Notes: generated from the sequence alone by a model not told the origin. A DNA stretch of 64,000 nucleotides from Nitrincola sp048264025 (GCF_048264025.1 NZ_JBLXDN010000013.1:1-64000); one strand, 5' to 3'; positions 45,112-55,177 are shown, counted from the first letter of the stretch. Translations and numbers: made by a program.

Positions 45112-45129
45112 GCCCCTTTTTGTAGGGGC
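45112..45129 (-). terminator. possible weak terminator after lon
   Basis: GCCCCT (minus strand) pairs with AGGGGC in a six-pair stem with a short loop, ten bases beyond the lon stop. No clear T-run follows, so lon transcripts may read through to hupB. Confidence 0.35.
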
Positions 45130-45138
45130 TTCAGGCGA

Positions 45139-47583
45139 TTAATGAGTACTTAATTGTCCTGGCTCAGCTTTTACACTGCCACTTTCTTTACTGACAATTT
45201 CGGTTTCATTTTCTGAAAGAGGCTCCGGAACTTGCGTTAAAGCGATGTCCAGAACCTCATCGATCCATTTTACCGCGATTATGTCCAAGTCTGCCTTAAT
45301 ATTTTCAGGTATTTCTTTTAAATCGCGTTTATTTTCATCTGGTATGATCACTGTGGTGATACCACCACGGTGTGCCGCCAGCAATTTTTCCTTCAAACCA
45401 CCAATCGGCAACACCTGCCCACGCAGAGTAATCTCACCGGTCATGGCCACATCAGAACGCACCGGAATGCCCGTCAGCACTGAAACCAGGGCCGTACACA
45501 TACCAATCCCCGCACTGGGTCCATCTTTCGGTGTAGCCCCTTCAGGGACGTGAATATGGATATCGTGTTTTTCATGGAAGTCCGCACGAATACCCAGCTG
45601 CTGCGAACGATTACGCACCACCGTCAACGCGGCTTGAATAGACTCTTTCATCACATCGCCAAGTGAACCTGTGTGAATCTGTCTACCTTTACCTGGTACG
45701 AGAGCGGCTTCAATGCTGAGAATCTCGCCCCCTACCTGTGTCCATGCCAATCCAGTGACATGGCCGATCAGGTCTTCTTCTTCGGCCTTACCATAGCTAT
45801 GCTTATGCACACCGGAATAATGCTCAAGATTATCGGATGTCACCCGCTGCAAATCAGCCGTCATTTGCTTCAAAGCAAACTCGCGCACCGCTTTACGGCA
45901 AATTTTAGCAATTTCTCGCTCCAGACCACGCACACCGGCTTCACGGGTGTAATAGCGAATCAGATCCAGAATAGCCTCATCGGTAAATTCCAGCTCACCC
46001 GTTTTCAGACCACTTTGCTTCATCTGTTTGGTGATCAGGTATTTTTTCGCAATGTTGAGCTTTTCATCTTCGGTGTACCCGGGGATACGGATGATCTCCA
46101 TACGATCCAACAAAGGTCCGGGGATATTCATGGAGTTGGAGGTGCAGATGAACAGCACATCCGAGAGATCCATGTCCACTTCCAGATAGTGATCATTGAA
46201 GGTGTTATTCTGTTCTGGATCCAATACTTCCAATAAAGCGGATGAGGGGTCACCACGGTGATCCATGCCCATCTTGTCAATTTCATCCAACAGGAACAAC
46301 GGGTTTTTCACCCCAGATTTAGTAATCTTCTGCACCAGCTTACCCGGCATGGAGCCGATATAGGTACGACGATGTCCACGTATTTCAGCTTCATCACGCA
46401 CACCACCCAAGGCCATACGCACGTATTCACGATTAGTAGCACGCGCGATAGACTTACCCAGCGAAGTCTTTCCGACCCCCGGAGGTCCTACCAAACAAAG
46501 AATAGGTCCTTTCAGTTTTTTGACGCGCTTCTGTACCGCCAGATACTCAACAATGCGCTCTTTGACCTCATCCAGACCGAAGTGATCTTCGTCCAGAATT
46601 GTTTGCGCACGCTGCATGTCCAAACGGACCTTGGAGCGTTTTTTCCAGGGTATTTGCAGCATCCAGTCGATATAACCGCGTACCACAGTAGCTTCAGCAC
46701 TCATGGGTGACATCATTTGCAGTTTCTTATGTTCTGCAAGAGTCTTTTTCAGTGCATCTTCGGGCATTTCAGCCGCTTCAATACGACGACGCAGCTCATC
46801 CATATCGCTGCCGCCGCTTTCATCCATATCGCCAAGCTCTTTCTGAATCGCCTTCATCTGCTCATTCAGATAATACTCACGTTGGCTTTTTTCCATCTGC
46901 TTTTTAACTCGACCACGGATGCGTTTTTCGACCTCAACCAGGTCAATCTCAGCTTCCATTTTGGCCATCAGATATTCCAGACGCTCACGACTACTGAGCA
47001 TTTCCAGAACCTTCTGCTTTTCATCCAGCTTGAGCGCCATATGCGCAGCCAAGGTATCCGCCAGGCGGCCAATGTCATCGATATTTTGCAGGGAGTTTAG
47101 TACTTCAGCCGGAATCTTCTTGTTAACCTGAATAAAGCGTTCGAACTGATCCAGTGCAGTATGTTTATAGATATCACTTTCTGCATCAGTGGCATGCTCT
47201 GTGACCATTACCTCCAGACTGGCCGAAAAGCACTCCTCATTATCTGTCAGGCAAGCAATACGTGCACGGTACTCACCCTCAACCAGCACTTTAACGGTAC
47301 CATCAGGAAGCTTGAGCATCTGCAATACGGTAGCCACTGTACCTACATGAAACAGGTCAGAAGCAACAGGTTCGTCTTCAGATGCGCTTTTCTGAGCCAC
47401 CAGAACGATTTGTTTATCCTGTGCCAATGCGTTATCCAGGGCACGAATTGATTTTGCCCGGCCAACAAATAGCGGGATGACCATATGTGGATAAACTACC
47501 ACATCCCGCAAAGGGAGAACCGGAAGCTCAATAGCAACGCCACCACTACTGGCAGTGTCATCTTTTGCTTCAAAGTGATCCAT
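45139..47583 (-). CDS. lon: ATP-dependent protease Lon
   Basis: The 814-residue protein has the Lon substrate-binding N-domain (LPVLPLRDVVVYPHMVIPLFVGR), AAA+ module with GPPGVGKTSLGKSIA and FLLDEIDKM, and a protease domain with catalytic Ser in PKDGPSAGIGM and Lys in GLKEKLLAAHRGG. It degrades misfolded and regulatory proteins. A heat-shock promoter precedes it. Confidence 0.97.
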   Translation of the reverse strand: MDHFEAKDDTASSGGVAIELPVLPLRDVVVYPHMVIPLFVGRAKSIRALDNALAQDKQIVLVAQKSASEDEPVASDLFHVGTVATVLQMLKLPDGTVKVLVEGEYRARIACLTDNEECFSASLEVMVTEHATDAESDIYKHTALDQFERFIQVNKKIPAEVLNSLQNIDDIGRLADTLAAHMALKLDEKQKVLEMLSSRERLEYLMAKMEAEIDLVEVEKRIRGRVKKQMEKSQREYYLNEQMKAIQKELGDMDESGGSDMDELRRRIEAAEMPEDALKKTLAEHKKLQMMSPMSAEATVVRGYIDWMLQIPWKKRSKVRLDMQRAQTILDEDHFGLDEVKERIVEYLAVQKRVKKLKGPILCLVGPPGVGKTSLGKSIARATNREYVRMALGGVRDEAEIRGHRRTYIGSMPGKLVQKITKSGVKNPLFLLDEIDKMGMDHRGDPSSALLEVLDPEQNNTFNDHYLEVDMDLSDVLFICTSNSMNIPGPLLDRMEIIRIPGYTEDEKLNIAKKYLITKQMKQSGLKTGELEFTDEAILDLIRYYTREAGVRGLEREIAKICRKAVREFALKQMTADLQRVTSDNLEHYSGVHKHSYGKAEEEDLIGHVTGLAWTQVGGEILSIEAALVPGKGRQIHTGSLGDVMKESIQAALTVVRNRSQQLGIRADFHEKHDIHIHVPEGATPKDGPSAGIGMCTALVSVLTGIPVRSDVAMTGEITLRGQVLPIGGLKEKLLAAHRGGITTVIIPDENKRDLKEIPENIKADLDIIAVKWIDEVLDIALTQVPEPLSENETEIVSKESGSVKAEPGQLSTH

Positions 47584-47646
47584 AATTTTGTGCCTCTGTG
47601 CTGCGCATCAGCTCGGTTTGAGCTGCGCTCTTTGGATAGTATCAGT

Positions 47647-47674
47647 CTATGGGGACGGGGCTGAGAAAAACAAG
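47647..47674 (-). promoter_or_regulatory. sigma-32 heat-shock promoter of lon
   Basis: On the minus strand CTTGTT (47674-47669), then 14 bases, then CCCCATAG (47654-47647). This matches the RpoH consensus CTTGAA-N13-15-CCCCATNT well and is placed 60-90 bases before the lon start. Confidence 0.7.
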
Positions 47675-47732
47675 CCGTTTAGTGATACTCAGCTATACGG
47701 CTCATAGCTATTGTCGGCAAAACCCGACAATA

Positions 47733-48326
47733 TTATTTGTAATACGCATTGACCCTGTTGCTATGATCAGTCTCATCTCGGACAGCCACTAAAGCCGGAA
47801 TCCGTTCAATCAGTGTCTTCTCAACACCGTCTTTCAGGGTTAGATCGACAGCACTGCAACCCTGACAGCCGCCACCAAACTGCAGTATAGCAACATACCC
47901 GGGTTCTTCTTCGATCAACTCAATCAACTTAACTTCGCCACCATGTGCCGCTAGTCCGGGATTGATGTCTGAGTAGAGTATGTAGTTAATCTGATCCTGT
48001 AACGGGCTATCGGCCGATACTTTCGGCATTTTTGCATTGGGGGCTTTGATAGTCAGTTGCCCACCCATACGATCTTCAGCAAAATCGATGGTGGCTTCTT
48101 CCAGAAATGGCAGACTGTTACGCTCGAGATAGAAACGTACTTTCGGTGTCTCCATAACCTCATCTTCGCTATTGACCTCATCAGGACGACAATAAGCCAG
48201 ACAGGTTTCAGCATAAGGCGTTCCTGGCTGAGTCACAAAAAGCCGCACAGCCATGCCTTCGACATTTTGTTTTTCAAGCAAACTGGCCAAATATTCCTGA
48301 CCACCATCTGTTACGGTAATTATCAT
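47733..48326 (-). CDS. nfuA: Fe-S biogenesis protein NfuA
   Basis: From ATG 48326 the protein has 197 residues. The N-terminal A-type-like domain (MIITVTDGGQEYLASLLEKQ) and the C-terminal Nfu domain with C-x-x-C (FGGGCQGCSAVDLTLKDGVE) are complete. It carries [4Fe-4S] clusters to apo-proteins. Family alignments favour 48326 over the in-frame ATG at 48383. Confidence 0.93.
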   Translation of the reverse strand: MIITVTDGGQEYLASLLEKQNVEGMAVRLFVTQPGTPYAETCLAYCRPDEVNSEDEVMETPKVRFYLERNSLPFLEEATIDFAEDRMGGQLTIKAPNAKMPKVSADSPLQDQINYILYSDINPGLAAHGGEVKLIELIEEEPGYVAILQFGGGCQGCSAVDLTLKDGVEKTLIERIPALVAVRDETDHSNRVNAYYK

Positions 48327-48490
48327 AGTTTTTACACTCACAACCATCGTGGATATATGGTGAACAGCATACACCGAAATCAATTCCGAGTAAATTGATC
48401 GGATATTATGCTAACAACCTTAAATTCGTTAATCCATGCCGCGCTCGGCTTAAAAATAGGCTATAATCCCTTTCTTTTTTTCAGAATAAC

Positions 48491-49831
48491 ATGCCTAGAA
48501 AACAACAGCGTTCAAAGCCAGCTACCCGAGCACTACACAGCATCGATACGCCACTTGTAGTGGATCGGTTCAGCCACGAGTGTCGTGGCATTACCAGTTA
48601 TCAGGGCAAGACCCTGTTTGTACGCAACGCTCTGCCGGGTGAGCGCATCAGTGTCAGACTGGAAAAATCCTACAAGCGCTACGATGAAGCCGAAGCCATC
48701 GATATCGCTGATTTCAGTAGCGACAGAGTGCCACCCGTCTGCGCGCATTACAATAGCTGTGGTGGCTGTGACCTGCAGCACCTGAATCCTGATCGCGCGC
48801 CCGAAATCAAACAACAATTAGTGCTGGACCAGTTGCAGCGATTTGCTGGCTGCGCGCCCCTTAGCCTGGATGCACCGATTACTTCATCGCCCACAGGTTA
48901 CCGGCGCAGCGCCCGCATTGGTATCAATCAACGTCAGCGTGACGGGGCACTCCTTACCGGTTTTCGCCATCGCCAATCAGCCAAACTGATGGATATCAAG
49001 CATTGCCCAGTTCTCGATCCACGCCTGGACCAGCTATTCAGCACCCTACATGAGTTTTTGGATGACCTTAGTGATCTACGTCATCTGACCGAAGTACTGG
49101 TCAGTTTGGGTGATTCAGGAGGGGCCTTGCGGTTTCGACTGACTCGACCTGCCTCCGACCCACTGAAGGAACGCCTTTTGGCCATCGCCGAACAGCTGCA
49201 ACTGTCAGCCTGGATTGAAGACAACCAACACCAATTGACACCACTCTCGCCCATCACTGAACTAAGTTTTCTAGCCAAGGATCAAACTCGGTTACACTTT
49301 TTGCCGGGTGACTTTCTGCAGGTGAATGCGGCAGTCAATCGCCGCATGATTGTTCGCGCGCTGGAGTGGTTAAACCCGAAACCTGACCAGGTTCTGCTGG
49401 ATATGTTCTGTGGCCTGGGCAACTTTTCACTGCCGCTAGCTCCCCATCTGAAACAGGTGATAGGGGTAGAAGGCAGTCTGACCATGGTTGAACGTGCGCG
49501 TCAGAATGCTGTTCGTAATGGCATCAACAATGCCGAGTTTTATTGTGCGGACCTTAGCCAGCCTATCAAAGCCAGCGCCTGGTTTCGTCAAGGACAGGCG
49601 GATTTGATCCTGCTGGATCCACCCCGCAGCGGCGCAGCCGAATTACTTCCACAACTCCTGCAACTCAAACCCGCCAAGCTGCTCTACATTGCCTGTAACC
49701 CTGCAGCCCTCGCCAGGGACGCAGCCGTATTGCTGGAAGCAGGTTACTGTTTACAACGTTTTTCAGTATTGGATATGTTTCCCAATACTTCACACATAGA
49801 ATCCATGGCACTGTTTGAGAGAAACACATGA
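48491..49831 (+). CDS. rlmD: 23S rRNA uracil-1939 C5-methyltransferase RlmD
   Basis: The 446-residue enzyme has a TRAM domain (26-85), a Fe-S Cys set starting C-x5-C-x2-C (VCAHYNSCGGCDLQH), a SAM site LDMFCGLGNFSLPLA, and the catalytic IACNPAALARD. A TATAAT box lies at 48462-48467. It makes m5U1939 in 23S rRNA. It overlaps the next gene by four bases. Confidence 0.93.
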   Translation: MPRKQQRSKPATRALHSIDTPLVVDRFSHECRGITSYQGKTLFVRNALPGERISVRLEKSYKRYDEAEAIDIADFSSDRVPPVCAHYNSCGGCDLQHLNPDRAPEIKQQLVLDQLQRFAGCAPLSLDAPITSSPTGYRRSARIGINQRQRDGALLTGFRHRQSAKLMDIKHCPVLDPRLDQLFSTLHEFLDDLSDLRHLTEVLVSLGDSGGALRFRLTRPASDPLKERLLAIAEQLQLSAWIEDNQHQLTPLSPITELSFLAKDQTRLHFLPGDFLQVNAAVNRRMIVRALEWLNPKPDQVLLDMFCGLGNFSLPLAPHLKQVIGVEGSLTMVERARQNAVRNGINNAEFYCADLSQPIKASAWFRQGQADLILLDPPRSGAAELLPQLLQLKPAKLLYIACNPAALARDAAVLLEAGYCLQRFSVLDMFPNTSHIESMALFERNT

Positions 49832-50448
49832 TTGAACTTCTTTATGCCGATGACGTCATGGTGGTGGTATCAAAGCCAGCCGATCTACTGTCTGTGCCAG
49901 GTATCGGTGAAGAAAAAAAAGACTGCCTGGTAAGTCGTCTGCAGATTGAATTTCCTACCATCCGTATTGTACACAGACTGGATTATGCCACCTCAGGACT
50001 GTTGGTGTTGGCCTTAAACCGAGGATCACACCGCGCCCTGAGCATTCAGTTTCAGGAACGCATCCCCAAGAAACGCTATCAGGCACTGGTGACTGGACAA
50101 ATTAGCGGAGAAAGCGGTGAAATAAACCTTCCCTTGGGCCCTGACTGGGAACGTCGTCCACGCATGCTGGTTGATCACCAACAAGGAAAACCCTCGTTAA
50201 CGCACTGGGAATGTATTGATCAGCAGGATAATGCCAGTCGAATGCTACTCTACCCGCATACAGGTCGATCACATCAATTGCGGGTGCATATGCTGGCTAT
50301 CGGCCATCCGATTCTGGGAGATGTGTTTTATACCGAAGAAGCCGAACACAGCCGCCATGAACGCATGATGCTGCATGCGGATCAGTTGGGACTAGAGCAT
50401 CCCGTTAGCGGTCAATGGATGGAGTTTGCCTCACCCTGCCCCTTCTGA
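49828..50448 (+). CDS. RluA-family pseudouridine synthase
   Basis: The 206-residue protein consists of the catalytic domain only, without an S4 domain. The catalytic Asp sits in RIVHRLDYATSGLLVLALN, and LLYPHTGRSHQLRVHM is the second motif. Size fits RluA (23S U746 and tRNA U32), but the exact target is not shown by sequence. Its start overlaps the rlmD stop. Confidence 0.87.
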   Translation: MIELLYADDVMVVVSKPADLLSVPGIGEEKKDCLVSRLQIEFPTIRIVHRLDYATSGLLVLALNRGSHRALSIQFQERIPKKRYQALVTGQISGESGEINLPLGPDWERRPRMLVDHQQGKPSLTHWECIDQQDNASRMLLYPHTGRSHQLRVHMLAIGHPILGDVFYTEEAEHSRHERMMLHADQLGLEHPVSGQWMEFASPCPF

Positions 50449-50465
50449 GCACCGAAGGTCCAGAA

Positions 50466-51413
50466 TCAGTTGACACGACGCTGGTTGCTTCCCTGCAGCC
50501 AGGCCTGAATATTGTCACAGGTCTGGCGAATAATGGTTTCACGCGCCTGGCGACTGCCCCAGGCACAGTGCGGGGTAACCAGCAGATTAGGTATCTCCGG
50601 ATCCAATAACAGGTTACCGTTTTGCGGCGGCTCTGCTGTCAATACATCCGTGGCCGCACCTGCCAAGTGACCAGAGCGAAGCGCATCAGCCAGGGCCGTT
50701 TCATTGACGATACCGCCACGCGCCGCATTTACCAGATAACTTCCCCGCGGCATTAGCGCCAGCGCATCAGCATCAATCAAATCACGTGTCGCCTCAGTCA
50801 GGGGACAGTGCAGACTTAATACATCGATCTGGGGCAACAACTCAGCTAGAGACAAGCGCCCTGTGGTTGGCTGTGTACCGGCTCGTGCGGCAATCAACAC
50901 CTGCATACCAAAGGCTTCAGCCAAGCGCTTAACCTCAGCACCCAGCTCACCGTAACCAATAATACCCAGGGTTCGACCGCGCAACTCCAGAATAGGATAA
51001 TCCAGCAAACAGAATTGTGACGACTGATTCCAGCGCCCCTGCTCCACTGCCGCTTTATAATCTACAAAGCGGGTATGCATAACCAGCATTAACATCAAGA
51101 CATGCTGCGCGACCGATCCAGTACCATATCCCTGACAGTTATATACCGGAATACCCGCCGCGTTTGCCGCTTCGATATCGACGTTATTCACGCCCGTGGC
51201 CACAACACAAATCAGCTTGAGGCGATCAGTTGACTGAATCACCTCAGCTGGCACCAGCGCTTTGTTAGTAATGACTATATCAAAGCCCTGGATCCTGTCT
51301 GCAACTTGCTCTGGTAATGTGCCCGGATACACAACCAGCTCTGACAAACCGGTTTTAAGCGGTGCCAGATCAAGATCATCCAGGCTTAAACTGTCCAGAA
51401 ATACGGCACGCAT
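50466..51413 (-). CDS. D-2-hydroxyacid dehydrogenase, glycerate dehydrogenase-like
   Basis: The 315-residue NAD-linked enzyme has the nucleotide site LGIIGYGELGAEV, catalytic Arg in NAARGGIVNE, Glu in DVLTAEPP and His in TPHCAWGSR. The CVVATGVNNVDIEAANAAGIPVYNC block is typical of glycerate/hydroxypyruvate reductases (HprA-like). The precise substrate is inferred. Confidence 0.85.
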   Translation of the reverse strand: MRAVFLDSLSLDDLDLAPLKTGLSELVVYPGTLPEQVADRIQGFDIVITNKALVPAEVIQSTDRLKLICVVATGVNNVDIEAANAAGIPVYNCQGYGTGSVAQHVLMLMLVMHTRFVDYKAAVEQGRWNQSSQFCLLDYPILELRGRTLGIIGYGELGAEVKRLAEAFGMQVLIAARAGTQPTTGRLSLAELLPQIDVLSLHCPLTEATRDLIDADALALMPRGSYLVNAARGGIVNETALADALRSGHLAGAATDVLTAEPPQNGNLLLDPEIPNLLVTPHCAWGSRQARETIIRQTCDNIQAWLQGSNQRRVN

Positions 51414-51427
51414 CAGTCAATTCACCT

Positions 51428-52141
51428 TTAACCAAAATCTATCCCAAGACGATGACCCACTTCTTCGTAGGCCTCGATTACACCACCCAGTCCCTGACGA
51501 AAGCGGTCTTTATCCATCTTGGTACGGGTTTGCTTATCCCACAGACGACAGCCATCGGGTGAGAACTCATCACCCAGCACAACCTGGCCGTTAAAGAGTC
51601 CAAACTCCAACTTGTAATCCACCAGCAGCAGGCCTGCATCATCAAACAGCCTTTTCAAGACACTGTTGGTTTTGAATGTCAGCGCCTTAGCCGTTTCAAT
51701 ATGCTCAGGTTCCGCCCAGCCGAAGGTCGCTATGTGTGATTCATTCACCATAGGATCGCCCAGGGCATCATTTTTCAGGAACATTTCGAAGGTGGGTGGA
51801 TTCAAATCCAAACCCTCTTCAATACCCAGACGACGGCACAGAGAACCAGCCGCAATATTCCGAACCACACACTCGATCGGCATCATATCCAGACGCTTAA
51901 CCAAGCTCTCATTATCTGACAACAAGGCTTCAAAATGGGTTGGAATACCCGCCGCTTCCAGCTTGTGCATAATAAAGGCATTGAATTTATTATTAACCAT
52001 GCCCTTGCGATCAAGCTGCTCTACTTTTTTTCCATCAAAGGCTGAGGTGTCATCACGGAACACCATGACCATGCGATCAGGATCATCCGTTGTATAAACA
52101 GACTTGGCCTTCCCCGCATAAAGTGCTTCACGCTTTTCCAT
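51428..52141 (-). CDS. purC: SAICAR synthase PurC
   Basis: From ATG 52141 the protein has 237 residues: MEKREALYAGKAKSVYTTDDPD, FRDDTSAFDGKK, VECVVRNIAAGSL, DYKLEFG and SPDGCRLWDK. It couples aspartate to CAIR with ATP. The start at 52153 would only add MEIR. Lies next to bamC. Confidence 0.95.
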   Translation of the reverse strand: MEKREALYAGKAKSVYTTDDPDRMVMVFRDDTSAFDGKKVEQLDRKGMVNNKFNAFIMHKLEAAGIPTHFEALLSDNESLVKRLDMMPIECVVRNIAAGSLCRRLGIEEGLDLNPPTFEMFLKNDALGDPMVNESHIATFGWAEPEHIETAKALTFKTNSVLKRLFDDAGLLLVDYKLEFGLFNGQVVLGDEFSPDGCRLWDKQTRTKMDKDRFRQGLGGVIEAYEEVGHRLGIDFG

Positions 52142-52205
52142 TCTTATCTCCAATAGTCAGCCCCCCCTACTGGTGGAGGACTGAAAGTAATTAAATACCT
52201 GTAGC

Positions 52206-53621
52206 CTATAATGTTTGCGGCAACTGGTCTTTGATCTGCCAGAGTATTTCTTCTGCGACTACGGCAGGTGCCGAGATGCCTTCATCGGTCAGAACTGTAA
52301 CCATCACACCAGAGCGTGTACGACTCAGGTTAATCTGGTAACGACCCACATGTTCATACTCGCCGGTATTATTATTGAATACACCGCGCCCACTACCACC
52401 AAATACGAAGATAACACGACCGCCCAGCCAGATTTTGTAACCATCCTGGTTAGCCGGATTGTTTGGATCGTTCAAATCAGCCAGGACTTCTTCATCGCCA
52501 GCCAACTCATCTGACGTCAAGGCACCCCGTGACGAATAGACATTCTCTTCAGCTACATCATCTGATTCAAGCCCAAGAGCTGAGCTGATAAAGCTGGTAC
52601 TCAACGTAATCTCTTCACGGTCTGAGAACAGCCAATCAAAGAACCCCTGACGACTGGTATCTTCCACTTGGGTAGTGGTAGTGAAAGTCATGTAGAAAAC
52701 ACCGGCCTGCTGATCACGAGTACCTACATCGAGTTCGGCTTTATCCAGGGCCGCATCGATCAGACTCCAAGCGCGATCGGCCGGCGCATTGACTCTAAGT
52801 GCGGGGTTACCCCGTGAATCACGTCCCAACTCAGCACGGCTAGCCCGCTGTTCCTGCATCGCCAGTAGAGTCCGTGCCGTTGTTGGTTCAGAGGAACGAC
52901 TGAAGTAGCGCAGCATCTCAAACATCATATCGCTCTGATAGCTGATATCTGGCACACCACTGTCCCAATTAACCACTTCAGGTTCCTGACCTGATGGGTA
53001 TTGAACATGCTTCATGCGAATGGAGGTACGTTCATAGTTATCTGGGTCCGGCCTTACAGTGACCCGGAGTTTGTTCTCTGCAGGACCATCCAGTGTTTGC
53101 AAGGTCAAACGACGCATCCAGCGATCTATGATGTTATAGTCCTGTCCATCAGTCTGAATCCAGTCAGTTTCAATCAACCCCTGGCGTGGATCAGTTCGTG
53201 CAACCCGCACTCCGTTGTAATCCCAGAAATCGATCACTTTAGTCCATACATCGGCAATCGGCTCGTCAACCATGATAACCCGTTCGCCTTCCAGGCGCTG
53301 AAGATTGACCTGATCTGATCCTGGATCTGCATAGAAAAACTCAGGCCGAGGCGCCTGAAAACGCCCCTGAATCCGAGTAGCTGTAATACCCACATCAGGC
53401 ACTACCAGTTGCTCACGGGTTTCACGCGCCTGGATATTTGCAGGGATCTCCAACCGCTGACCTGCTTCTGCAAGTTCATAATCCTGGCTGCGATCACGTA
53501 TAATTCCATGCTCACCGTAAACGGGATTTTTTACCGAGCCACACCCTATCGTAACAAGTACAACAGCCAGAAGAGGCAAGGCACAAACTTGCGCTAAATT
53601 CATTTTGTTATTAATAGTCAT
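52206..53621 (-). CDS. bamC: outer-membrane assembly lipoprotein BamC
   Basis: The 471-residue lipoprotein has its lipobox at VTIGC, then the N-terminal lasso region, then two helix-grip domains (about 105-240 and 275-470). E. coli BamC is about 344 residues, so this one carries roughly 120 extra, mostly in an acidic insert around 325-405 (EENVYSSRGAL...DLNDPNNPANQDG). It is part of the BAM complex. Its ATG overlaps the dapA stop (ATGA). Confidence 0.85.
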   Translation of the reverse strand: MTINNKMNLAQVCALPLLAVVLVTIGCGSVKNPVYGEHGIIRDRSQDYELAEAGQRLEIPANIQARETREQLVVPDVGITATRIQGRFQAPRPEFFYADPGSDQVNLQRLEGERVIMVDEPIADVWTKVIDFWDYNGVRVARTDPRQGLIETDWIQTDGQDYNIIDRWMRRLTLQTLDGPAENKLRVTVRPDPDNYERTSIRMKHVQYPSGQEPEVVNWDSGVPDISYQSDMMFEMLRYFSRSSEPTTARTLLAMQEQRASRAELGRDSRGNPALRVNAPADRAWSLIDAALDKAELDVGTRDQQAGVFYMTFTTTTQVEDTSRQGFFDWLFSDREEITLSTSFISSALGLESDDVAEENVYSSRGALTSDELAGDEEVLADLNDPNNPANQDGYKIWLGGRVIFVFGGSGRGVFNNNTGEYEHVGRYQINLSRTRSGVMVTVLTDEGISAPAVVAEEILWQIKDQLPQTL

Positions 53622-54493
53622 GCGATACCACTGTCTTTAAGAGCCTGGCGCACCACTTCATGGTACTGGGGGGAAAGTTGCGTGAGCGGTAAACGTATAC
53701 CTGCCTGGATCAATCCCATTTCTACCATCGCCCATTTGACCGGAATTGGGTTGGCTTCAACAAACAAACGGGTATGCAGTGGCATGAGTTTATGTTGCAA
53801 CTCACGAGCAGCATCAGCGCGCCCTTCCAGGCCCAGACGACACAGCTCGGCCATTTCGGCTGGTGCCACATTGGCCGTCACGGAGATATTACCCTGACCA
53901 CCCAGAAGAATGAGCTCAATCGCTGTAGCATCATCACCCGAGTAGACGGCAAAGTTATCTGGCGTGGCTTCAATAAGCTCTTTAGCTCGCTCAAGATTAC
54001 CGGTCGCTTCTTTAATGCCAACGATATTAGCCACAGACATCAGACGCAAAACCGTTTCTGGTAACATATCACAGGCAGTACGCCCCGGTACGTTATAGAG
54101 TATTTGAGGAATATCAACGGCCTCGGCAATGGCGCAGTAGTGCTGATACAAACCTTCCTGAGTCGGCTTGTTATAGTAAGGCGTCACCAGCAGACTGGCA
54201 TCGGCACCGACCGCTTTTGCACCACGGGTCAGTTCAATCGCCTCACGGGTGGAGTTTGCCCCGGTTCCGGCAATGACTGGAATACGGCCAGCAACCTGAT
54301 CAACAATAAAGCCAATCGCCTCAGTATGCTCTTTGCAGCTCAGTGTGGCTGATTCACCGGTAGTGCCTACAGCGACAATTGACGCAGTACCCTTCTGTAT
54401 ATGGAACTCAACCAGACGCTTCAACGCTTCCCAGTCAATATCTCCATTGAGGGCCATCGGGGTTACCAGCGCTACAATACTGCCGCGAATCAT
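53618..54493 (-). CDS. dapA: 4-hydroxy-tetrahydrodipicolinate synthase DapA
   Basis: The 291-residue enzyme condenses pyruvate and aspartate semialdehyde in lysine and peptidoglycan synthesis. Schiff-base Lys is in VGIKEATGN, and LYNVPGRTACDM and VGTTGESATL are typical. ATG 54493 has GGAG six bases upstream and gives family length; longer in-frame starts up to 54538 are less likely. Confidence 0.95.
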   Translation of the reverse strand: MIRGSIVALVTPMALNGDIDWEALKRLVEFHIQKGTASIVAVGTTGESATLSCKEHTEAIGFIVDQVAGRIPVIAGTGANSTREAIELTRGAKAVGADASLLVTPYYNKPTQEGLYQHYCAIAEAVDIPQILYNVPGRTACDMLPETVLRLMSVANIVGIKEATGNLERAKELIEATPDNFAVYSGDDATAIELILLGGQGNISVTANVAPAEMAELCRLGLEGRADAARELQHKLMPLHTRLFVEANPIPVKWAMVEMGLIQAGIRLPLTQLSPQYHEVVRQALKDSGIA

Positions 54494-54685
54494 TTTATTC
54501 TCCATATTTATACCTAACGGTGGCGATCTAAATCTCACACCGGACGTAAACAGAAACAGAGTTAACCTGACGCTCCGCTTCTGTTATCGTTATCTTATCT
54601 GAATGACCCGTCATTCTAAACGAATAACGCCCCTTTAGCGTAGTGGCAGAAGCATTTTTCAACAGACTTTTTCCAGGAGCGAGTC

Positions 54686-55153
54686 ATGAGTGAGCTTGTA
54701 ACGGGTCATCCCGTGCCCAATTTCAGTGCCCCAGCGACCAATGAGACCACCTTTACCCTCAACGAGTTCAAAGGCCGTAATATCGTTATCTATTTTTATC
54801 CCAAAGACAGCACACCCGGCTGCACTACTGAAGGGCAGAACTTCCGCGATCTTTATGAGCAGTTTCAGGCACTGAACACAGAGATTTTTGGTGTTTCACG
54901 CGATGGACTGAAGAGTCATGAAAACTTTCGTGCCAAACAGGCTTTTCCGTTTCAACTTATCAGTGACAAAGACGAAACCGTCTGCAAACTGTTTGATGTG
55001 ATCAAATTGAAGAAGCTCTATGGAAAAGAGCACCTGGGAATTGAACGCAGTACCTTTCTGATCGACAAAGCAGGCGTGCTACGACAGGCCTGGCGTAAAG
55101 TCAAAGTGCCCGGTCATGCAGAAGAGGTGCTCGAAAGCGTCAAAGCACTCTAA
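54686..55153 (+). CDS. bcp: peroxiredoxin Bcp/PrxQ
   Basis: The 155-residue thiol peroxidase has the peroxidatic Cys in DSTPGCTTEGQNFRD. In E. coli Bcp a resolving Cys follows five residues later; here that position is Gln or Asn, so this is a one-Cys-type variant unless another Cys (in DETVCKLF) serves. AGGAG precedes ATG 54686. Confidence 0.92.
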   Translation: MSELVTGHPVPNFSAPATNETTFTLNEFKGRNIVIYFYPKDSTPGCTTEGQNFRDLYEQFQALNTEIFGVSRDGLKSHENFRAKQAFPFQLISDKDETVCKLFDVIKLKKLYGKEHLGIERSTFLIDKAGVLRQAWRKVKVPGHAEEVLESVKAL

Positions 55154-55177
55154 AGCGACTGACCTAGCAGGAACGAA

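Noticed and set aside
45673..46236. Long plus-strand frame (187 codons) opposite lon
   Set aside because: It lies wholly antisense to a strongly conserved Lon domain, and its composition follows the codon use of lon read backwards.
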